DNA from: G963678255 sp963678255
GTDB lineage: Bacteria > Cloacimonadota > Cloacimonadia > Cloacimonadales > WRIO01
Reading direction: 5' to 3'
NCBI GenBank assembly: GCA_963678255.2
Contig: CAXXTW010000002.1
Coordinates: forward strand, 124,001 to 188,000
DNA: 64,000 nucleotides
Below the pieces are notes generated by a model that was not told the DNA's origin, did not search any database, and was given only the letters and a program-made list of their open reading frames with translations. Numbering within the stretch: the first letter of the stretch is position 1; every line of letters begins with the position of its first letter. This document shows positions 18,627-27,600 of this stretch, piece by piece. The translations under genes were made by a program, and so were the position numbers.

Positions 18627-18797
18627 TATTTCTAATCTATTCCTCTTTTTCAAAGTAATAAACATTATTATATCTCATGATTTAAAATAAACAAGTGATC
18701 TTTTAATAATTTATCTTCTCCAACTTTTCTTTCTTTAATATTTTATTTGCTCTTGTCAATTCTTAAAATAGCATTAATAATGTAATCGGTAATAGTT
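18627..18797. other. unique part of a 719-bp intergenic region
   Basis: AT-rich; nothing recognised. The remainder of the intergenic region (18798 onward) is the second copy of the long repeat. Confidence 0.5.
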
Positions 18798-19244
18798 ACT
18801 AATCAGGTTTCTGAAGATCAGAATTGTTAAAGGATGGATCAAATTATAAAAAGCTTTTCGTGTATAGGCTAAATCTAAATATAATGATCTTAACATTGGG
18901 ATTTATCTGATAAAAGTAATTATGAATTTTGAGTGTTAACCCTGCAATCATCTTAGCAATAATGTAATAATCATTTTAGAAGCATAGCCTTGCAATCTAA
19001 ATGAAATTGAATAACATAGATGTCTGAACTACACCTCTTTGCGATTGGAAAAGTAATAACATAAAATAAACTGCTATTGCAAATGAGGATCAACATCCCC
19101 TTTAGGGGTTGAACATTTTTTGACCTAAACCTATTAAAATAATACAAAATTTATTACTTATCGACCATATGATACTTATCAATTTTAAAAAATGAATATT
19201 ACTATTGACAAATAGAAAATCAAATATTATATTTGCTAAATAAA
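18798..19244 (+). repeat. about 447-bp direct repeat, copy 2 (upstream cassette of paralog 3)
   Basis: Matches 9846-10292 at a constant offset of 8952 with no difference that I found by eye. It ends with the paralog promoter (TTGACA 19205-19210, 17-nt spacer, TATATT 19228-19233). Identity between non-coding copies 9 kb apart implies a very recent duplication or gene conversion. Confidence 0.9.
19205..19233 (+). promoter_or_regulatory. promoter of paralog 3
   Basis: TTGACA (19205-19210), 17-nt spacer, TATATT (19228-19233), within the long repeat. Confidence 0.75.
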
Positions 19245-19284
19245 TCTTTAAGATAAAAATAGTAAATAATTATGGAGCACATTT

Positions 19285-20496
19285 ATGCAAACTAGCTTTA
19301 AAAAACCACTTATATTGTTAACCTTAATGTTGTTGGTTTTTGGATTATGGGCATATAGCGAGACAAAAGTTTTTAAATCAATCGATGAAACCGCTAAAAT
19401 GATTGCTCCGGAACAACACTTGATTAAAACCTTAAATTTCAAAGGTGAAATTATTAATTATGCCTATGCCAAAGATACTGGCAATTTAGTTGTAATTGAA
19501 GAACTGAACCACCAGTATCGGATGGTTTTTTATGATAAGGAGTTGAAGCTATTATGGGAGAAAAAAATTAATCACACTAATGGATCTATAATAGTCTATA
19601 TTTCTGATAATAGTTATACTCTTTTATTAATCAAATCGCCAGAGAATGATAATGAAGATTATGTCCATATTAATACTTGGGATATTCAGGGTAATCTTTT
19701 AGGAGAAATATTAGACGAACCTGCTCATTATGGCGTTTCACCTTCAGGCAGATATCTATTTAGATTATTGTTTGATTTTGATGGTCAGTTTCATTCAGGA
19801 GAATCTCTGCTTTTTAAAGATTTTCATAATATCTGTATTTATGACAAACATTTAAAACCCATTAATCTAACAGGATTTAACAAAGATGATGCCTTGGTAA
19901 CCTGTAAAGTATTTTCTGATTCTTTAGTCGTTTGTTTAAAAGAGTATAGATCAGAAGAAGGAGACTCTTATCATGTTTCTAAAAAATTTGAATTCTATAG
20001 TTTCAAAAATAATACCCTCTCATTGATAAAAAACATTAATCTTAAAAATGATCGTAATTATGATATTAATAATTTCTTCTTTCAGGAATATGGTTTAATA
20101 CAAGTAAATAACTACTTTATTGATAGAGTATCAAAAACTGTCTATGATCTTATGGGTAACGAGATCACGAAATACTCAGCTCCATATTTAGCAGTTTCAG
20201 ATAAAAAATTACAGGAGTATTCAATTGAAAGTATGAAGAATTATAAAACCTTTGCAGAGAATCAGAAAAAAAGTAAAGAAACTGTAAACTTGGTTGGAGA
20301 ATCTCTTGTATACAATAAAAATAATAATTTGATTATAAATTATAGCAAATATTATCCCTATAGAGATCATTTAAATCAGCTATATGATAATTCCGGAAAG
20401 TTATTCTATACCAAATTTGATTGTTTTGTTTCTGATAAATTTAAGAATATAATTTTTATTGATAAAACAATGATCAAATTATTTGGAGAATACTGA
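19285..20496 (+). CDS. exported protein of unknown function, island paralog 3
   Basis: 403 aa with signal peptide (KPLILLTLMLLVFGLWA). Near-identical to the protein from 10331, including the 'type A' middle section (SIIVYISDNSYTLLLIKS and YLFRLLFDFDGQFHSGES). The last 260 nt are instead identical to the end of the next paralog, so the gene is a mosaic. GGAGC at 19274-19278 is the ribosome binding site. Function unknown; probably a surface or periplasmic beta-structured protein. Confidence 0.75.
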   Translation: MQTSFKKPLILLTLMLLVFGLWAYSETKVFKSIDETAKMIAPEQHLIKTLNFKGEIINYAYAKDTGNLVVIEELNHQYRMVFYDKELKLLWEKKINHTNGSIIVYISDNSYTLLLIKSPENDNEDYVHINTWDIQGNLLGEILDEPAHYGVSPSGRYLFRLLFDFDGQFHSGESLLFKDFHNICIYDKHLKPINLTGFNKDDALVTCKVFSDSLVVCLKEYRSEEGDSYHVSKKFEFYSFKNNTLSLIKNINLKNDRNYDINNFFFQEYGLIQVNNYFIDRVSKTVYDLMGNEITKYSAPYLAVSDKKLQEYSIESMKNYKTFAENQKKSKETVNLVGESLVYNKNNNLIINYSKYYPYRDHLNQLYDNSGKLFYTKFDCFVSDKFKNIIFIDKTMIKLFGEY

Positions 20497-20970
20497 TAAA
20501 AACTGCCATATAGTCTAAATACAATATAACTGAAAATACTTTTAGAACTAAAACTATTAAAATAATACTAATTTAATAACTTATCGACTATATGATACTT
20601 ATCAATATTAAAAATGAATATTACTATTGACAAATAGAAAATCAAATATTATATTTGCTAAATAAAACTTTAAGACAAAAAAAGTAAATGAAAAGGAGTA
20701 TGTTTATGTCAACAAAAGTAAAAAAACAACTTATGTTATTAACCTTAATGTTGTTGGTTTTTGGATTATGGGCATATAACGAGACAAAAGTTTTTAAATC
20801 AATCGATGAAACCGCGAAAATGATTGCCCCGGAACAACACTTGATTAAAACCTTAAATTTCAAAGGTGAAATTATTAATTATGCCTATGCCAAAGATACT
20901 GGCAATTTAGTCGTAATTGAAGAACTGAATCACCAGTATCGGATGGTTTTTTATGATAAGGAGTTGAAGC
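20238..20970 (+). repeat. about 730-bp direct repeat across paralog 3/4 junction
   Basis: The last 260 nt of paralog 3, the spacer and the first 265 nt of paralog 4 recur at 21659-22391 (offset 1421). I found only three or four substitutions, all within the 5' coding part. This arrangement allows unequal crossing-over that adds or removes whole genes. Confidence 0.85.
20627..20655 (+). promoter_or_regulatory. promoter of paralog 4
   Basis: TTGACA (20627-20632), 17-nt spacer, TATATT (20650-20655). Confidence 0.75.
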
Positions 20971-21917
20971 TATTATGGGAGAAAAAAATTAATCACACTA
21001 ATGGATCTATAATAGTTTATATTTCGGATAATTGTCATACTCTTGTATTGCACAAACTATCAGAAAATGATCAGGAAGTCTATGTTCATATCAGTACTTG
21101 GGATAATCAGGGTAATCTTTTAGCCGAGATTAAAGATGATCCAACTTACTACGGAGTCTCACCTTCTGGTAATTATTTATTTAAACAATATATTGATTTT
21201 GAAGGGGATTTTTATTCAGGAGAATATCTGCTTTTTAAAGATTTTCATAATATCTGTATTTATGACAAACATTTAAAACCCATTAATCTAACAGGATTTA
21301 ACAAAGATGATGCCTTGGTAACCTGTAAAGTATTTTCTGATTCTTTAGTCGTTTGTTTAAAAAAGTATAAATCAGGAGAAGGAGACTCTTATCATGTTTC
21401 TAAAAAATTTGAATTCTATAATTTTAAGAATAATACTCTTTCATTGATAAAAACAACTAATCTTAAAAATGATCGTAATTATGATATTAATAATTTTTTC
21501 TTTCAGGAAAATAGTTTAATACAAGTTAACAACTACTTCATTGATAGAGTATCAAAAACTGTCTATGATCTTCGAGGTAATGAGATCATGAAATACTCAG
21601 CTCCATATTTAGCAGTATTGGATAATAAATTTCAGGAATATTCAATTGAAAGTATGAAAAATTATAAAACCTTTGCAGAGAATCAGAAAAAAAGTAAAGA
21701 AACTGTAAACTTGGTTGGAGAATCTCTTGTATACAATAAAAATAATAATTTGATTATAAATTATAGCAAATATTATCCCTATAGAGATCATTTAAATCAG
21801 CTATATGATAATTCCGGAAAGTTATTCTATACCAAATTTGATTGTTTTGTTTCTGATAAATTTAAGAATATAATTTTTATTGATAAAACAATGATCAAAT
21901 TATTTGGAGAATACTGA
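20706..21917 (+). CDS. exported protein of unknown function, island paralog 4
   Basis: 403 aa from ATG 20706 (AAAAGGAG 7 nt upstream; the ATG at 20688 is too early). Signal peptide, common N-terminal block, 'type B' middle like the gene at 11775, and a C-terminal block like the gene at 19285. The 3' end of this gene, its downstream spacer and the 5' part of the next gene repeat those of the 19285/20706 junction almost base for base. Confidence 0.75.
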   Translation: MSTKVKKQLMLLTLMLLVFGLWAYNETKVFKSIDETAKMIAPEQHLIKTLNFKGEIINYAYAKDTGNLVVIEELNHQYRMVFYDKELKLLWEKKINHTNGSIIVYISDNCHTLVLHKLSENDQEVYVHISTWDNQGNLLAEIKDDPTYYGVSPSGNYLFKQYIDFEGDFYSGEYLLFKDFHNICIYDKHLKPINLTGFNKDDALVTCKVFSDSLVVCLKKYKSGEGDSYHVSKKFEFYNFKNNTLSLIKTTNLKNDRNYDINNFFFQENSLIQVNNYFIDRVSKTVYDLRGNEIMKYSAPYLAVLDNKFQEYSIESMKNYKTFAENQKKSKETVNLVGESLVYNKNNNLIINYSKYYPYRDHLNQLYDNSGKLFYTKFDCFVSDKFKNIIFIDKTMIKLFGEY

Positions 21918-22391
21918 TAAAAACTGCCATATAGTCTAAATACAATATAACTGAAAATACTTTTAGAACTAAAACTATTAAAATAATACTAATTTAATAA
22001 CTTATCGACTATATGATACTTATCAATATTAAAAATGAATATTACTATTGACAAATAGAAAATCAAATATTATATTTGCTAAATAAAACTTTAAGACAAA
22101 AAAAGTAAATGAAAAGGAGTATGTTTATGTCAACAAAAGTAAAAAAACAACTTATGTTATTAACCTTAATGTTGTTGGTTTTTGGATTATGGGCATATAA
22201 CGAGACAAAAGTTTTTAAATCAATCGATGAAACCGCGAAAATGATTGCCCCTGAACAACACTTGATTAAAACCTTAAATTTCAAAGGGGAAATTATTAAT
22301 TATGCCTATGCCAAAGATACTGGCAATTTAGTCGTAATTGAAGAACTGAACCACCAGTATCGGATGGTTTTTTATGATAAGGAGTTGAATC
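21659..22391 (+). repeat. about 730-bp direct repeat across paralog 4/5 junction
   Basis: Second copy of the repeat at 20238-20970. Similarity to the other paralogs stops sharply after the segment encoding NLLWEKN in paralog 5. Confidence 0.85.
22048..22076 (+). promoter_or_regulatory. promoter of paralog 5
   Basis: TTGACA (22048-22053), 17-nt spacer, TATATT (22071-22076). Confidence 0.75.
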
Positions 22392-23329
22392 TATTATGGG
22401 AGAAAAATCTAAAACACATATATTCTGCAGTAGAAATTTCAATTTCAGATAATGGAAATATTCTCGTTTTACATCGATTTACTGATAATTCAAATGATGA
22501 AAATGGAGAGTGGGAAGTATTTGTAGAAATCAGTACATGGGATAACAAAGGAAATATTTTAAATGAAATAAAGGTTAACCAAACCTATTTTGGATTATCA
22601 CCTTCAGGAAATTATTTAACAATGGTTTTTCTCAATACAGAGGACTATAATTCTAAAGATTTTACATATAAAAACGATATAACAAACTTTGTTATATATG
22701 ACAAATATTTAAAAAATATCAAAATTACAGGGTTTATAAATGATAACAACCTTGTATCAGGCAAAGTAATTTCAGACAGTCTAGTAATTTGTCTTAAAAA
22801 AAACAAAGATAAAGAGTTATATACATTTGAGTTTTACAACTTCAAAAACAATCATTTATCTTTGAAGAATATATTTACAATTCAAAATCCATCTTTTGAT
22901 GTTGTTAACTATTTCTTTCAAGATAATAGCTTTTTGCAAGTAAATGATTATTTAATAGAAAGATCTTCCCAAACAATATTTGATTTAAATGGTGATATTG
23001 TAAAAAAGTATTCAAAACCATTCATAGGGATTTTTAATCATGATTTTCAAGATTATTCAATAGACAATTTAGAAGATTGTAAAAATATGAAAGAAAAAAG
23101 AAATAAAAATGTAGATTTTTCTACTTTCGTTGGAGATGGTAATGTAAACTTTAAAAATGGCAATCTCATTCAAACTACTCAAAAATATTATTGTCATGAA
23201 GATCATGAGAATTATATATATGATCTTTATGGTAATCGTTTTATTATTGATTTTGATATTTTACTATCAGATAGTTTTAAACGTACTTTTCTAATAAATA
23301 AAAAAACAATAAAAGTATTTGGAGAGTAA
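22127..23329 (+). CDS. exported protein of unknown function, island paralog 5 (chimeric)
   Basis: 400 aa from ATG 22127. The first 95-100 residues, including the signal peptide, are almost identical to the other four proteins. From about residue 97 the sequence diverges to perhaps one third identity while keeping the same pattern of beta-type repeats (TWDNKGNILNEI, YDKYLKNIKITGF, FDLNGDIVKKYS, YDLYGNRF). It ends one nucleotide before ATG 23331 of the degraded M23 gene, matching the arrangement at 12995. It looks like an old family member whose 5' end was overwritten by recombination. Confidence 0.75.
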   Translation: MSTKVKKQLMLLTLMLLVFGLWAYNETKVFKSIDETAKMIAPEQHLIKTLNFKGEIINYAYAKDTGNLVVIEELNHQYRMVFYDKELNLLWEKNLKHIYSAVEISISDNGNILVLHRFTDNSNDENGEWEVFVEISTWDNKGNILNEIKVNQTYFGLSPSGNYLTMVFLNTEDYNSKDFTYKNDITNFVIYDKYLKNIKITGFINDNNLVSGKVISDSLVICLKKNKDKELYTFEFYNFKNNHLSLKNIFTIQNPSFDVVNYFFQDNSFLQVNDYLIERSSQTIFDLNGDIVKKYSKPFIGIFNHDFQDYSIDNLEDCKNMKEKRNKNVDFSTFVGDGNVNFKNGNLIQTTQKYYCHEDHENYIYDLYGNRFIIDFDILLSDSFKRTFLINKKTIKVFGE

Positions 23330-23330
23330 T

Positions 23331-24209
23331 ATGAAAGCCAATATTCTGTTCTTGATATTCGTTTGTAATGTTACTTATGTTTTCTCTGTATATGTTTGGC
23401 CTATCAGTGGTACTGAGACACCAAGTAGTAATGAAATAAATCTAACTTCATTTTATGGACAGCGATCAACATGTACAAATAGGAATCATCAAGGTATTGA
23501 CATTGGTTGTACTACGGTACCAGTAAAAACAGTAACTAATTCAATATTCAAAGAAGCTGGAACTGATGGAGTATTAACAAAAGGAAGAGGAAGATATTTA
23601 ATATATAAAAATAGTATAAATAATACAATATTATATCACTATTTTCATTTGAGTCGAAATCCTAGAGGTGATAATTTAGCGTACATACAAGCACTAAATC
23701 CAGGAATAACTATAAACTCGTTATCTCTAAATCCATGAATAAATATAGGTGTTTCAGGAAACACAGGAGAAGGTCAGAAATATCATTTGCATTTTGCTGT
23801 GTCGAAGACAGATTAAGGCTTCATTCATCCATTAAAATATTTACCATATACTGCAGTTAATAATACTACATTATCACCCATAAGTACTGAACCTAATAAA
23901 ATTACTCTACAATACACAGTAATTCCACATGTTGATTTAGATCAAATAAATTATTCAATTAATTTGAGTAATGGATCACATATCAATCACAATATCTCTC
24001 TTTCACCATATGATATTAGATTCTTAAATCCAATCAATGCGGTTCGGGATACAAGATATGATTACTTTGGGAATCTGGTTAATCTAATAAAAGTTCATCC
24101 AATCTCTGGCACAGAATGGACTTATGCATTAAAAGGAGAGCGTCTTTCAAGTCCACTTAGATATGTGTTTACTTTATACTTAGTAACTGAATCTACAAAT
24201 GAAGAATAA
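23331..24209 (+). pseudogene. M23-peptidase surface protein, truncated copy with two in-frame stops
   Basis: From ATG 23331 (GGAGAG upstream) one frame runs to 24209, homologous to the first 290 residues of the protein split at 12985/15413: signal peptide, RNHQGIDIG, YHYFHLS, QKYHLHFA. TGA at 23736-23738 stands where the other copy has Gly, and TAA at 23814-23816 where it has Lys; both are one-base changes. The vWA and sorting domains are absent. Decayed duplicate. Confidence 0.85.
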
Positions 24210-24223
24210 CATTGCTGTCAGGG

Positions 24224-24475
24224 CTACATTTCTTTACGATTGGAAAAGTAATAACATAAAATAAACTGCCATTGACAAATGAGGATCAACAACCCCATTC
24301 GGGTTGAATATTGGTAGCCTATGGTTTTAACCATGGTTTTATTGCATAACATACCCTAAGCCCTGTAGGGGGTTAAACATTTTAAGAAATACGCCTATTA
24401 AAATAATACAAAATTCATTACTTATAGACCATATAATACTTATCAAATTTCAAAATTAAATATAACTATTGAGTC
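24224..24475 (+). repeat. diverged third copy of the upstream cassette
   Basis: Corresponds to 10080-10270 of copy 1, with many substitutions and an insertion of about 70 nt near 24305-24375. The hairpin is kept with changed bases (CAACCC/GGGTTG). The promoter TTGACA is degraded to TTGAGT. No paralog follows, so it may be the scar of a lost gene. The wider intergenic region 24210-24689 holds no ORF. Confidence 0.7.
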
Positions 24476-24579
24476 AAGACAACCACAAAAACATTTCAAT
24501 AATATACCATAACTAACTCAAGATGGGATACTAAAGATGTGTTCCTTGTACCTTTTATTTTGAAAAAAGTAAAAAAGAA

Positions 24580-24607
24580 TTGACAACAATAAAATAACAA
24601 TTATTTA
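24580..24607 (+). promoter_or_regulatory. possible promoter of M6 protease gene
   Basis: TTGACA at 24580-24585, a 16-nt spacer, TATTTA at 24602-24607. The -10 is weak in a very AT-rich stretch. Confidence 0.35.
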
Positions 24608-24689
24608 TTTATTTAGGAAATTTCTAATAATTATTTCAACTTTTTGAATTTTATTAGTAATGTTAAATTTGTTTGTTCTCGGAGGATAC

Positions 24690-27600
24690 ATGAAAAAGTT
24701 TTTCTTGATAATGTTCTTAAGTATTTTGATTACTTCTTTGTTTGGTGCATGGTTAAATAATATACCCATGAAAATTCACCAATTAGATGGAACTGATATC
24801 TCTTGTTTCGCATCAGGAGATGAATTCCATAACTGGTTACATGATAAAGATGGCTATACTATAATCCAAAATTCTGTTACTGGATATTATGTTTGGGCTG
24901 ATTATTCAGGTAAAAGTATTGTTGCCACTGATTATCGTATTGATCTAACAAATCCAAAAGATCTCGGTATTCCAAAATATGTTAATATATCAAATGAAGA
25001 GTATTTAACTAAAAAGGAAAATTTTTTTGGTTCTTCCAGAGATCTTCCTGTTAATGCGCCTACTCAGGGATCTTTAAATAATTTGGTTGTGTTTATCAGA
25101 TTTTCAGGAGAAACTGAGTATTCTCAAAACATCTCTGTTTATGAATCAATGTTTAACAGTCAGGATTTAAATGCAAATTCTATGAAGAATTATTTTAAAG
25201 AAGCTTCTTATCAAAGTTTGACTATAAACTCAACATATTACCCAAATCCTATTTCTAATATGGTGGTCTCATTTCAGGATATTTATCCTCGTTCATATTA
25301 TTCTCCATATTCTGTGACAAACACAAATGGATATACTGACGATACTCAAAGAACAACAAGGGAGCATACCTTGTTAAAACGAGCTGTATTAGCTATTGCT
25401 TCTTCTGTTCCTTCTTCTTTAAACCTTGATGGGGATAATGATGGATATGTCGATAATGTCTGTTTTGTTATTAAAGGTACTGCTGGAGAATGGGCTAATT
25501 TATTATGGCCTCATCAATGGTCTTTATATTCAGAAACAGTCAATATTAATGGAAAGCAGGTTTATGATTATAATTTTCAATTACAAGATTTTTTATCTTC
25601 AGAAGGTAATAGCGTGTTAGCTCATGAAATGTTTCATACATTGGGAGCTCCTGATTTATATCGATATGTGACAGCTGGAGAACCTATTGGTTCTTGGGAT
25701 TTAATGTCAACTAATACAAATCCTCCTCAACATATGAGTGTGTACATGAAGTATCGATACGGCACTTGGATCTCTGATATTCCTGTGATTTCTACTTCTG
25801 GAACTTACACAATTAATTCAATAAAATCTGCTACTAATAATTGTTATAGAATTAATTCTCCCAATAGTACTACAGAATTTTTTGTTGTCGAATTTAGAAA
25901 GAATAATAACGGAACCTTTGATAGTCAATTAAGCGGCTCAGGACTTGTTGTGTACAGAGTAAATTCCTTAGCAGACGGGGAGGGAAATGCACAAGGTCCT
26001 CCAGATGAATTATATGTATATCGTCCTGGAGGAACTACAACTTCTGATGGTACAATTCAAAATGCTTTTTTTTCTCTTGAATCAGGTAGAACTCAAATTA
26101 ATGATTCTACAAATCCAAGTAGCTTTTTATCAAATGGTTCTCCCAGTGGACTAGTTATTAATAATATTGGTAGTTCAAATAGTCTTAATATTTCTTTCAA
26201 TGTTCAATTTACCGAAACTATTATTACTGAGTTTCCTTGGGTTGAAGGATTTGAAGATGCATTTCCTCCAACCGGATGGACACAGGTAGATCAGGATGGT
26301 GATACCTATCGTTGGTTTGAATTAAGTGGTACTGCGCAACCTCATTCTGGCTTAAAATGTGCCGCTTCTGCTTCTTATCTAAATGATGTTGGAGTTCTTA
26401 CCCCTGATAATTGGTTAATTTCTCCAAAAATTCAATTGCCTGTATTTTCTGCTAATCAATCAGCTCAATTAAAATTTTGGGTGGCTGCTTATAATGCGTC
26501 TTGGCCTGCAGAACATTACTCTGTGTTGATTTCTAATAGCCAAAACCCAGCTTCTTTCATACCTTTATACTCTGAAACTCTGCAGAATACGACTTGGATT
26601 GAAAATACAATTTCTCTTGCTGAGTATTCCGGACAAGATGTCTATATCGCTTTTAGACATCATTCTGTTTCAGATATGTTTTATTTGAAATTAGATGATG
26701 TATCGGTTGAGTTGATGACTACACCAGTTTTTCTTCCTCCTGGTAATCTTACTGCTAATGTAAATAATCGTGATGTAACTCTTAATTGGTCATCTCCTGA
26801 TATTCAAACTTTAAATGATTGGATAACCTATTCTGATTCTTATAATAGCGGTGTTGGATTAGATGCTGCGGCAGAATTTATGGTGGCACAACGATATACT
26901 AATTCTCAATTAGTTCAGATTGGTGCTATAAATGGACAGTTAACAAAAGTCAGGTTTATTGGTCATGAACCCACTGCAACTTATACAATAAAAATATGGA
27001 CTGGTGGAAGTGAAAATCCCTACAATCCTGGAAATCTTGTTCTCTCTCAACTAGTCTCTGGAACAATCTCACCAGATGTATGGACTGAAGTAATCCTGAA
27101 TACTCCTATTAATATTCCTGTCACAGGTGAACTGTGGATCGGATATAATGTCAACACTCCTTTAGGATTTCCAGCTGGAGCGGATGCCGGTCCTTCTTAT
27201 GATGGTTATAGTAATCTGATATATCTTGATAATCAATGGTCAACTTTATTTTCTTTAGCACCTGCTATGAATTACAATTGGTGTATTGGAGGATATATTA
27301 CAGGTATGACTAACAATATTATCAATCTACCAACTACCCAAATATCATCACGTGAATTAAAAAATAATAATATCAATAATAAGAATTTATTAAAATCCAT
27401 TTCTTTTTCTTCTTTAAATACAAATCCTAATCCTGTTAGAAATCTACTGGGTTATAATGTTTTTCGTGGAAATACTTTACTTAATCAAACACCATTATCA
27501 ACTAATGTGTTAACTTATCTGGATCAAAATCTAGATAATGGTGAATATACTTATTCTGTGACAGCTGTTTATTCCAATGGTGAATCAATTCCTGTCTCTG

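Noticed and set aside
9846..24475. CRISPR array or phage origin for the repeat-rich island
   Set aside because: Repeats are long and gene-associated, with no short regularly spaced units, cas genes, integrase or phage structural genes.
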